DNA from: Pseudomonadota bacterium | GTDB lineage: Bacteria > Pseudomonadota > Gammaproteobacteria > Burkholderiales > Methylophilaceae | NCBI GenBank assembly: GCA_029549705.1 | Contig: JAKPIR010000172.1 | Span: 1 to 12,402, forward strand | Length of the DNA stretch: 12,402 nucleotides | Direction of reading: 5' to 3' | In this document: piece after piece, positions 1 through 6,691 of the stretch | Numbering within the stretch: position 1 is the stretch's first letter | Layout: the number at the start of each line of letters is the position of its first letter | Translations under genes and position numbers: made by a program | The notes under the pieces: model-generated | Databases searched by the model: none | Told to the model about the DNA's origin: nothing | The model's input: the letters and a program-made list of their open reading frames with translations, nothing else

Positions 1-1650
1 AAAGGCTACGGCTGGAAACCCTATTTTGTTGAGGGCGATGACCCGCTGACGATGCACCAAATCATGGCCAACACGCTTGAAACATGCATCAATGATATCA
101 AGCACATTCAAAAAAATGCCCGAGAAAATAACAATCCTACACGCCCAAACTGGCCGATGATTGTATTGCGTAGCCCGAAAGGATGGACTGGCCCGAAAGA
201 AGTGGATGGTCACAAAGTGGAAGGGTTTTGGCGCGCGCATCAAGTGCCTTTAGGCAAGGTAAAAGAAGACCCCAAACACCTAGCGCAATTAGAAAAATGG
301 TTGCGCAGCTATCAGCCCGACGAATTGTTTGATGAAAATGGCCGACTCATCCCTTCGCTCAAAGCGCTTGCGCCATCAGGCAACCAACGAATGAGCGCCA
401 ACCCACAAGCCAATGGCGGCTTAATTCGTAAAGCCTTGCGCATGCCTGATTTTAAAGACCATGCCTTAGTCTTTGACACTCCCGGAAAAGTATCCGCCCC
501 TAACACCAAGCCGCTAGGTAAATTCCTGCGTGACATTATGCAACGGAACAACCAGCGCTTTCGCATATTTGGTCCGGATGAAAATAGCTCCAATAAACTG
601 GATGACGTTTATGAAATAAGCAAAAAAACCTGGGTCAGTGGCTATCTGCCAGAAGACACTGATGGCGGCGAGCTATCCCCTGATGGGCGTGTGATGGAAA
701 TGCTCTCTGAGCACACCGTTGAAGGCTGGTTAGAAGGCTACCTGCTCACTGGGCGGCATGGCTTTTTCTCAACGTATGAATCTTTTGTGCATGTCATTGA
801 TTCAATGTTTAACCAGCATGCCAAATGGTTGGCAATGTCTAAAGCCGTTGCCTGGCGCGCGCCAGTTTCGTCCCTTAACTTGCTCATCACTTCAACTGTT
901 TGGCGGCAGGATCACAATGGTTTCACGCATCAAGACCCTGGGTTTCTCGATATTGTTGTGAATAAAAGCCCTGAAATTACACGCATATATTTGCCGCCCG
1001 ATGTGAATTGCCTCCTCACAGTGGCAAACCATTGCCTCAATAGCACTGACTATATCAATGTGATTGTTTGTGACAAGCAAAAACACCTGCAGTATTTAAC
1101 TATGGATGCTGCCATCCAGCACTGTACAAAAGGTTTGGGCATTTGGGAGTGGGCGAGTAACGATGCAGGACTAGAACCTGATTTAATCATGGCATGCGCT
1201 GGTGATATTCCGACCAAAGAGGCATTGGCGGCAACCGCGCTATTACGGGAGCATTTTCCGGAACTAAAAATTCGGTTTATCAATGTGGTGGATTTATACA
1301 AACTAAACCCGCAAAACGAGCACCCGCACGGCCTCTCTGACCGAGATTTTGATAGTTTATTCACAACGGACAAACCGATTATCTTTAATTTTCATGGTTA
1401 CCCATATCTCATTCATAGACTAACGTATCGACGAACTAACCATCACAACTTGCATGTGCGTGGCTATAAAGAAAAAGGCAGCATCAATACGCCATTAGAA
1501 CTGGCGATTCAAAATGAAATTGACCGTTTTAGCCTAGCAATCGCGGCGATTAATCGCATTCCTGCATTACAAACGATTGGTGCACATGTGCAGGAAAAAC
1601 TGCGCAACAGACAAATTGAATGCGCAGCTATGCGTATGAATATGGCGTAG
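1..1650 (+). CDS. xfp: Phosphoketolase (xylulose-5-P/fructose-6-P), 5'-partial, frameshifted at the 3' end
   Basis: TPP-dependent enzyme that splits xylulose-5-phosphate or fructose-6-phosphate with phosphate to give acetyl-phosphate plus glyceraldehyde-3-P or erythrose-4-P. The frame is open from base 1 (KGYGWKPYFVEGDDP), so the gene starts upstream; with a family length near 790 residues, roughly the first 240 are missing. Family blocks in order: GRHGFF and SMFNQHAKW (about 751-834), WRQDHNG then HQDPGF (about 901-945), YLPPDVNCLL (about 990-1018), CAGDIPT (about 1196), HPHGLSDRD (about 1321-1347), and YRRTNHHNLHVRGYKE (about 1429-1476). After base 1620 the frame reads nonsense (AAMRMNMA, stop 1648-1650). 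Frame 3 from 1626 to 1697 reads the expected family tail, including GVDLPEEDAWTW. One base therefore seems to be missing around 1620-1626. The restored gene would end at 1697 and overlap ackA by 22 nt. Identity is certain; whether the break is real or a sequencing error is open. Confidence 0.95.
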   Translation, partial: KGYGWKPYFVEGDDPLTMHQIMANTLETCINDIKHIQKNARENNNPTRPNWPMIVLRSPKGWTGPKEVDGHKVEGFWRAHQVPLGKVKEDPKHLAQLEKWLRSYQPDELFDENGRLIPSLKALAPSGNQRMSANPQANGGLIRKALRMPDFKDHALVFDTPGKVSAPNTKPLGKFLRDIMQRNNQRFRIFGPDENSSNKLDDVYEISKKTWVSGYLPEDTDGGELSPDGRVMEMLSEHTVEGWLEGYLLTGRHGFFSTYESFVHVIDSMFNQHAKWLAMSKAVAWRAPVSSLNLLITSTVWRQDHNGFTHQDPGFLDIVVNKSPEITRIYLPPDVNCLLTVANHCLNSTDYINVIVCDKQKHLQYLTMDAAIQHCTKGLGIWEWASNDAGLEPDLIMACAGDIPTKEALAATALLREHFPELKIRFINVVDLYKLNPQNEHPHGLSDRDFDSLFTTDKPIIFNFHGYPYLIHRLTYRRTNHHNLHVRGYKEKGSINTPLELAIQNEIDRFSLAIAAINRIPALQTIGAHVQEKLRNRQIECAAMRMNMA

Positions 1651-1675
1651 ATTTGCCCGAAGAAGATGCCTGGAC

Positions 1676-2785
1676 ATGGCCAAACTTACCGTATTAACTA
1701 TCAACTGCGGCTCATCCAGCTTGAAAGTGAGCTTGTTTCAGGCTAGCGGTGAACGAGTGCGCTTTCACTACAAACATCTTGACAGCAATCATGCACAAAA
1801 TTATGACATCGCTTTTAAGGCATTGCTGCAGGATTTAGGAAACATCCAACCAGATATTATCGGGCATCGGTTTGTGCATGGTGGTGAAGTCACAGAAGCG
1901 GCTAGACTGTTAGATAAGGCAGAGCGTGCTCGGCTAGAAAGCCTGATTCCTTTAGCACCGCTGCATCTCACAAGTAACTTACTGGGCGTAGATTTATGCA
2001 CCAAGCAGTTTAATTGCCCACAAATTGCCTGCTTTGATACCAGTTTTCACAACACGTTGCCTGAAATCGCGTATCGCCTACCAATTCCTCAATCACTCAA
2101 AATGCGTCGTTTTGGTTTTCATGGCATCAACTATGCGCATGTTGCACAGCAGCTACCATTACTCTTAGGTGAAGTTGCACTTGGCCGTGTGGTCATTGCG
2201 CATCTTGGCCATGGCGCCAGTTTGTGTCTATTAGAGAATCTTGTTTCAGTCGACACCAGCATGGGCTACAGCACAGCTGGCGGCATTCCGATGGGGACGC
2301 GTAGCGGTGATATCGACCCTGGTGTGATATTAGAACTATTTAATCGATTTGATAGCGCCCAATTGGTGGCATTGGTGTATCACCAAATGGGCTTAATTGC
2401 ACTGTCTGATGGTGAAAGCAGTGAAATGCAGGCCCTTGTTGAAAGCGATAGCGAAAATGCCAAGTTTGCAGTGGCATACTTCGCACGACAAGTACGTGCC
2501 GCTATTGGTGGGTATGCCGCTAAGGTGGGCGGCATTGATGCACTGGTATTTACGGGCGGCATTGGCGAACACGCTAGACTAGTTCGCGCGTTGATTTGTG
2601 AACCGTTAGCGTTTCTTGGCTTTCATTTAAATGCCGATGCGAATGCACTTGATCTAACTTTTCTCAACACCCTTACATCGAAACCTATTTTAATCGTTCC
2701 GGCCGATGAAGAAGCCGAAATCGAACGCCTAATCCGACACTGGTCTTTAACAAACCCGATAAAAATAAAAGGAGAATATTCATGA
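1676..2785 (+). CDS. ackA: Acetate kinase (short form, 369 aa)
   Basis: Cytosolic kinase interconverting acetyl-phosphate + ADP and acetate + ATP, the logical partner of the phosphoketolase just upstream. Visible acetokinase-family signatures: NCGSSSLK (residues 10-17), HRFVHGGE (64-71), CFDTSFH (119-125, with the catalytic-type Asp121), RFGFHG (145-150), HLGHGAS (176-182), MGTRSGDIDPG (206-216), FTGGIGEH (292-299) and VPADEE (341-346). It is about 30 residues shorter than the usual 400. The Asn usual in HLGNG is His179 here. The ATG at 1676 lies inside the restored phosphoketolase tail and has only a weak GAAGAAG upstream, so translation is probably coupled to xfp. It ends in an ATGA overlap with the CBS gene. 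A propionate-kinase preference cannot be excluded, but the context favours acetate. Confidence 0.93.
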   Translation: MAKLTVLTINCGSSSLKVSLFQASGERVRFHYKHLDSNHAQNYDIAFKALLQDLGNIQPDIIGHRFVHGGEVTEAARLLDKAERARLESLIPLAPLHLTSNLLGVDLCTKQFNCPQIACFDTSFHNTLPEIAYRLPIPQSLKMRRFGFHGINYAHVAQQLPLLLGEVALGRVVIAHLGHGASLCLLENLVSVDTSMGYSTAGGIPMGTRSGDIDPGVILELFNRFDSAQLVALVYHQMGLIALSDGESSEMQALVESDSENAKFAVAYFARQVRAAIGGYAAKVGGIDALVFTGGIGEHARLVRALICEPLAFLGFHLNADANALDLTFLNTLTSKPILIVPADEEAEIERLIRHWSLTNPIKIKGEYS

Positions 2786-3231
2786 CTATTAGTGCAATTT
2801 GTAACAGAGAAGTCATTACCGTGCAACGTGATGCCACCATACTGCATGTAGCCACGCTCATGCGTCAATATCATGTGGGCGATGTGGTGGTGATTGATAA
2901 TCACAAAGATAAAACCGTGCCCGTTGGCATTGTCACTGACCGTGATGTCGTGGTGGAAGTGGTGGCCACGGAGCTCGATAGCGCGGTGATAACGGCTGGC
3001 GACATCATGGTGCATAGCTTGACGGTCATCAAAGAAAGCTCTGGCATTTTTGAGGCCATTATATTGATGTCCAGTAAAGGCATTAGGCGCCTGCCGGTCG
3101 TAGATGATGATGGCAATCTGCTCGGCATTATCACGTTGGATGACTTACTGTTATTACTTGGTAAAGAGCTTGGCGCGTTTAGTAAATTAGTGGCTCGCGA
3201 ACAAAAAAACGAAGCAACGAAACGGCGCTAG
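2782..3231 (+). CDS. Two-CBS-domain protein
   Basis: A 149-residue stand-alone CBS pair (Bateman module). Repeat 1 covers about residues 5-60 (VITVQRDATI, then VPVGIVTDRDVV). Repeat 2 covers about 72-128 (IMVHSLTVIKESS, then IRRLPVVDDDGNLLGIITLDDL). Such modules bind adenosine nucleotides and act as energy or redox sensors; the ligand and partner here are unknown. No catalytic domain is attached. The start is set by AGGAG at 2770-2774 and the ATGA overlap with ackA, which implies one transcript and translational coupling. The context suggests it senses AMP/ATP or stress alongside the acetate pathway, but this is inference. Confidence 0.9.
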   Translation: MTISAICNREVITVQRDATILHVATLMRQYHVGDVVVIDNHKDKTVPVGIVTDRDVVVEVVATELDSAVITAGDIMVHSLTVIKESSGIFEAIILMSSKGIRRLPVVDDDGNLLGIITLDDLLLLLGKELGAFSKLVAREQKNEATKRR

Positions 3232-3282
3232 CGACTGGTCTTTGCTAAATCCATATTAACTAGACACGAAGGGAAATACATC

Positions 3283-3783
3283 ATGACGATCAACAAAACA
3301 TTTTCAACCCACAATCCCGGTAACTTTAACCGTCCAGGCTTTGAGAAAGATACAGATGCTTATAAGAGTAAGGGTAAGTTAGCAGCGCCTGCGGTCTGTG
3401 GGCAATGCGGTGCCGTTTATTATGAAGGTCGGTGGCAATGGCTAAATGCGCCTGCCAATGCAGATCCCGTTACATGCCCAGCTTGCCACCGCGTGAATGA
3501 CAATGCACCAGCAGGCTACGTGACATTAAAAGGACCTTTTTTTGAGAGCCATGGTGAAGAAATAAGGCGCTTAATACAACATCATGCAGAGCATGAGCGC
3601 TCAGAACATCCCCTCAAGCGTATCATTGCATTCGATATTCAAGCTGAGGCGTTGCTGGTCACGACAACGGATACGCATTTGGCGCGCGGTATCGGTGAAG
3701 CTATCCACCACGCCTATCAAGGTGAATTGAAAGTAGAACATGCCGCTGGTGAAAATTTGGTTCGCGTGTACTGGACGCGTTAA
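3283..3783 (+). CDS. BCAM0308 family zinc-ribbon protein
   Basis: A 166-residue soluble protein of unknown biochemical function resembling the family named after Burkholderia cenocepacia BCAM0308. The basic N-terminus is followed by a probable zinc ribbon: CGQC (Cys39, Cys42) and CPAC (Cys65, Cys68). The C-terminal half (about 85-166) is an alpha/beta domain with ISAFD-like IIAFDIQAEALLVTTTDTHLA and a helix IGEAIHHAY. A good SD (GAAGGGA, 3268-3274) precedes the ATG. It lies 51 nt after the CBS gene on the same strand and probably belongs to the same transcript, ending at the hairpin at 3828-3860. The B. cenocepacia locus containing the name-giving gene is a low-oxygen-activated locus, which makes a role in oxygen limitation a reasonable guess. 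Confidence 0.85.
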   Translation: MTINKTFSTHNPGNFNRPGFEKDTDAYKSKGKLAAPAVCGQCGAVYYEGRWQWLNAPANADPVTCPACHRVNDNAPAGYVTLKGPFFESHGEEIRRLIQHHAEHERSEHPLKRIIAFDIQAEALLVTTTDTHLARGIGEAIHHAYQGELKVEHAAGENLVRVYWTR

Positions 3784-3827
3784 ACCGCGCAATTACAGCA
3801 TCAATTCAGCATCAACCTTTTCTGTTA

Positions 3828-3860
3828 CCCTGCAAGCCTTGTAAATAAAGGCTCGCAGGG
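3828..3860. terminator. Hairpin in convergent gap (copy 1 of a repeated element)
   Basis: Arms CCCTGCAAGCCTT (3828-3840) and AAGGCTCGCAGGG (3848-3860) pair over 13 positions with one A-C mismatch, around the 7-nt loop GTAAATA. It lies between the ends of the BCAM0308-type gene and the DksA-like gene, where a bidirectional terminator would be expected. On the + side it is followed by the loose T tract ACTTTTC. A sister hairpin with the same loop and inner stem lies at 8113-8151. Confidence 0.65.
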
Positions 3861-3952
3861 CATTAAACTTTTCTCGGGTAAAAATTTCAACATAAATCGA
3901 TTTACTTCCAGCGCAAATTTTGCTTACCTTTTTGCCTTTCGCTAAACAAATA

Positions 3953-4324
3953 TCATGGTTTTTTTTCATGCAATGTCTGACAGTTTATACAGCGCTTAGC
4001 AGTCGGATAGGCCGTTAATCGCTCTACACTGACCGATTCGCCACAGTCACCACAAATGCCATAAACACCTGCTTGTATTCTGTCGAGTGCTGCGTATAAA
4101 TCATTCACTTTTTGCAAGTGTATGCCAATCATAGCATTGTCCAAATCCACCACAGATTCTGCAATAGATTCATCCCCATGCGTCGTCACTTCACCGCTAA
4201 CATCGGCAAAACTCGTTCTGAGCGTTGGATTCATTTCGTCTTTTGTTTCATTCAACAATCGCGCTAACTCGGCTTCCATCGCAAGTTTAAGTGTGGCAAT
4301 GTGTTGCTTGTTGATTGCGGACAT
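3953..4324 (-). CDS. Short TraR/DksA family zinc-finger regulator
   Basis: A 123-residue relative of DksA, the RNA-polymerase secondary-channel factor that works with ppGpp. N-terminal helices (about 4-32) and a second helix (about 52-84, DESIAESVVDLDNA) form the expected coiled coil. The C-terminal finger is CGDC (Cys91, Cys94), a 17-residue gap, then CINC (Cys112, Cys115). It is shorter than canonical DksA (about 150 aa) and is a paralogue type, not the housekeeping protein. The start at 4324 is chosen because TATAGGAG lies just before it; the frame runs open to 4417, but the extra 31 residues are not DksA-like. It is divergent from the L,D-transpeptidase gene. The target promoters are unknown; a stress or low-oxygen role is inferred from the neighbours. 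Confidence 0.88.
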   Translation of the reverse strand: MSAINKQHIATLKLAMEAELARLLNETKDEMNPTLRTSFADVSGEVTTHGDESIAESVVDLDNAMIGIHLQKVNDLYAALDRIQAGVYGICGDCGESVSVERLTAYPTAKRCINCQTLHEKKP

Positions 4325-4406
4325 AGCATCTCCTATACTGTGTATTACTTGAACCAATAAAAACCTACTGATTCCAATATAAACATTCATTCCACATTTA
4401 AGAATG

Positions 4407-4418
4407 CGTGCTAGCACG
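4407..4418. promoter_or_regulatory. 12-bp perfect palindrome in divergent intergenic region
   Basis: CGTGCTAGCACG is a perfect palindrome midway between the divergent DksA-like and L,D-transpeptidase genes. A -10-like TATACT (4425-4430, + strand) follows 6 bp later without a good -35 box. The palindrome could be an operator for either gene. Only position and symmetry support this. Confidence 0.3.
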
Positions 4419-4463
4419 TAGAGGTATACTGCAGGTTAACTGCTAAACTAACGGTATTTATCA

Positions 4464-5384
4464 ATGATATTTTTAAGTGTTAAACAATATGTAATCTGGC
4501 TGCGGTGGTTCATATTGGCCAGTTGCCTGACAAGTACAACGCTAGCTTTCGCACAGCCTGTTTCTTGGCAATTAAGTGGCAATGTATTTGAATATACGGT
4601 GCAAGCTGGCGATTCGCTGACTAAAATCAGTGCGCGCTATGGCGTGTCGAGCGCAGTTCTGGCGCGCGAAAATGGCTTAAAGCCCAATGCAGCATTGACC
4701 CCAGAGCAAAAGTTACAAATCGATAACCGACATATCGTGCCAGATGCGCTAGGCTTGGATTTACTCATCAATCTGCCACAGCGCATGCTCTATTTTTATC
4801 AGGATGGGCAATTGAAACTCACTTTTCCTGTGGCATTGGGTAAACCCACTTGGCCGACACCTACCGGTGAATTTACTGTCAAGAACAAAATAGCCAATAA
4901 AACTTGGATTGTGCCGATCTCTATTCAAGAAGAAATGCGGCGCGAAGGTAAAGCCGTGAAAACGCATGTGCCACCCGGTCCGAATAATCCGTTAGGTAAA
5001 TATTGGCTGGGGTTAAGTTTGTCTGGTATCGGCATTCATGGCACCACAGCACCGGCCAGTATTTATCGCTTTCAAAGTCACGGTTGCATTCGTTTGCATC
5101 CGGATGATATTGAAGTTTTGTTTAACCAGATTGAACCTGAAGCCGCGGGTAACATTATTTATGCCCCTTTGCTTTTAGCAGAGTCTGAGGGTAGAATTTT
5201 TATCGAGGCTCACCAAAACATTTATAAAAACCAGCGTGCGTATCAAAAACTGGATGTTTCACTCAATGCACTTGAACAATGGGCAAATGACGCCATGTTA
5301 ACAGAGCGCATAGACTGGGAACGCGCAAAGCAGGTGCTAGAGCAACGTGACGGCATTGCAAGAGATGTCACGCGTGAATATTAG
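4464..5384 (+). CDS. LysM-containing L,D-transpeptidase (YkuD fold)
   Basis: A periplasmic peptidoglycan enzyme of the ErfK/YbiS/YkuD family, which forms 3-3 (mDAP-mDAP) cross-links or attaches proteins to the wall. Residues 1-30 look like a signal peptide (hydrophobic stretch about 10-29, cleavage near AFA-QP). A LysM repeat (about 43-87, EYTVQAGDSLTKISARYGV) binds glycan. The YkuD domain spans about 98-233 with HG (192-193) and SHGCIRL (205-211), Cys208 being the expected nucleophile. A helical tail of about 70 residues follows. No strong SD precedes the ATG. It lies 26 bp before the MepK-like gene, suggesting a maker and cutter of the same bond. Which E. coli Ldt it matches best cannot be decided by eye; LysM plus YkuD resembles the YbiS/ErfK group. 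Confidence 0.92.
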   Translation: MIFLSVKQYVIWLRWFILASCLTSTTLAFAQPVSWQLSGNVFEYTVQAGDSLTKISARYGVSSAVLARENGLKPNAALTPEQKLQIDNRHIVPDALGLDLLINLPQRMLYFYQDGQLKLTFPVALGKPTWPTPTGEFTVKNKIANKTWIVPISIQEEMRREGKAVKTHVPPGPNNPLGKYWLGLSLSGIGIHGTTAPASIYRFQSHGCIRLHPDDIEVLFNQIEPEAAGNIIYAPLLLAESEGRIFIEAHQNIYKNQRAYQKLDVSLNALEQWANDAMLTERIDWERAKQVLEQRDGIARDVTREY

Positions 5385-5410
5385 ATGAGTAAATGAAGAG
5401 GTACCAAACC

Positions 5411-5977
5411 ATGAAAAATGAAATTTGCAAAACACGCCGCAATCTACTGAAAAGTAGCATGGCGCTCGCTTTAGCGGGCTTAAGCAGTCGCCCTGCGCTC
5501 GCTGCTTTTAAACCGCAAGACGCCAAAGAGACGATAGTGCGCGAATTGGCTTTTTATAATCTGCATACGGGAGAAAATCTCAAAGCTGAATATTGGTCTG
5601 AGGGTGGCTATATTCCTGACGCATTGGCTGGCATTGACCATATTTTGCGCGATTTTCGTACGGATGAGGTGTTACCGATTGACCCACAGCTGCTTGACTT
5701 ACTGCATAACCTGCGCAGCACACTAGGCACAAATCAGCCATTTCAGATTATTTCTGGCTATCGTTCACCTACCACCAATGCAAACCTAGCCGCAAATTCC
5801 GGCGGTGTGGCAAAACGCAGTTTGCACATGCAAGGCAAGGCCATTGATATTCGCATTGAAGGTACTCCCCTAAAACACCTGAGAGAAGCGGCGATTGCAT
5901 TACAAGGTGGCGGGGTTGGCTATTACCCGGGCTCAAATTTTGTGCATATGGACGTTGGTCGCATTAGAACTTGGTAG
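5411..5977 (+). CDS. DUF882/MepK-like (YcbK) murein peptidase
   Basis: A 188-residue exported protein of the M15-related DUF882 family. E. coli YcbK/MepK of this family is a murein endopeptidase able to cut 3-3 cross-links. The N-terminus TRRNLLKSSMALALAGLSS has a twin arginine and a hydrophobic core, suggesting Tat or Tat-like export with cleavage near PALA. Metal-ligand motifs are visible: SLHMQGKAIDIR (His and Asp) and FVHMDVG (His). The ATG at 5411 is preferred over 5393 because AGAGG (5397-5401) is correctly placed before it. The preceding gene makes the substrate bond, as in the E. coli ycbB-ycbK arrangement. Confidence 0.9.
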   Translation: MKNEICKTRRNLLKSSMALALAGLSSRPALAAFKPQDAKETIVRELAFYNLHTGENLKAEYWSEGGYIPDALAGIDHILRDFRTDEVLPIDPQLLDLLHNLRSTLGTNQPFQIISGYRSPTTNANLAANSGGVAKRSLHMQGKAIDIRIEGTPLKHLREAAIALQGGGVGYYPGSNFVHMDVGRIRTW

Positions 5978-6042
5978 ATCCAGCATGTGAGTGCTTACTT
6001 TCAATTTGTCACACTGGAAATCAGCCACGACATCTGTGCAAA

Positions 6043-6048
6043 TATAAT
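6043..6048 (+). promoter_or_regulatory. Candidate -10 box upstream of the membrane-protein gene
   Basis: An exact TATAAT lies 27 bp before the ATG at 6075, in a 97-bp gap. No convincing -35 hexamer is found 16-18 bp upstream (the bases there are near AATCAG), so an activator or an alternative arrangement would be needed. Confidence 0.35.
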
Positions 6049-6074
6049 AACCTACAATAAAAACTGGAGCACTG

Positions 6075-6689
6075 ATGAACGACCGTATTCAGCAACTGTT
6101 AGACCAAATCACGACGCTTGAAGACGAACTGCGCACCGCCCTCAACGAACAACAATCCAGCATATTTTTTCAAATTAAGGGTAAACGTGTTGAGTTTGAA
6201 CAATCCATCAAAGAAACGCATCGCCGGTTAAAGCGAAATTTCTTTCGCTGGTTAGTGACCGACAGGCCGCAAAATTTAATCACGGGGCCAATTATTTATT
6301 CCATGATTGTGCCTTTACTCATCACGGATTTATTTATCACGTTCTATCAGCTCACTTGTTTTCCCATTTACGGCATCAAAAAAGTGAAACGCGCCGACTA
6401 CATTATCTTTGATCGCCAACATCTCAATTACCTGAATTTTATTGAAAAATTTCATTGCACTTACTGCGCCTACGGCACAGGCATGATTGCCTACATCAGT
6501 GAAATTGTGGGGCGAACCGAACAATACTTTTGCCCGATTAAACATGCGCGAAAGATTTTAGGCACACATAGCCGTTATGCCCATTTTTTAGAGTACGGCG
6601 AAGCTGATAACTATGAAGCAAAACTCGAAGCAATGCGTGTAGTGCTCAATCAAGAATACGAAAAAAACCAATCCAAATCAGGACATTGA
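6075..6689 (+). CDS. Uncharacterised membrane protein with Cys/His cluster
   Basis: A 204-residue protein; I recognise the general appearance of a conserved proteobacterial hypothetical but know no function. Residues 1-54 are charged and helical, probably a coiled coil (LLDQITTLEDELRTALNEQ). A hydrophobic stretch, about 68-100, holds one long or two short membrane segments. The C-terminal part carries CTYC (Cys128, Cys131), then a block ending CPIKH (Cys153, His157), with further His165 and His170; these could bind a metal. GGAG (6066-6069) precedes the ATG. Its stop at 6687-6689 is 2 bp before the start of the nuclease gene, so the two are co-expressed. A membrane anchor or partner for the nuclease is speculation. 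Confidence 0.8.
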   Translation: MNDRIQQLLDQITTLEDELRTALNEQQSSIFFQIKGKRVEFEQSIKETHRRLKRNFFRWLVTDRPQNLITGPIIYSMIVPLLITDLFITFYQLTCFPIYGIKKVKRADYIIFDRQHLNYLNFIEKFHCTYCAYGTGMIAYISEIVGRTEQYFCPIKHARKILGTHSRYAHFLEYGEADNYEAKLEAMRVVLNQEYEKNQSKSGH

Positions 6690-6691
6690 AA

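Noticed and set aside
1050..1373. 107-codon antisense open frame inside the phosphoketolase gene
   Set aside because: It is fully opposite a conserved enzyme domain, with no SD or recognisable motif.
1600..1626. Programmed -1 ribosomal frameshift in xfp
   Set aside because: No X-XXY-YYZ slippery site is in frame after the frame-3 stop at 1617-1619, so a point deletion or sequencing error is simpler.
2623..3015. 130-codon antisense open frame across the ackA/CBS junction
   Set aside because: It lies opposite two clear genes, is rich in His and Ser from the reverse of coding sequence, and matches no family.
4325..4417. N-terminal extension of the DksA-like protein to 4417
   Set aside because: The strong TATAGGAG and family alignment place the start at 4324; the extra residues would run through the divergent promoter region.
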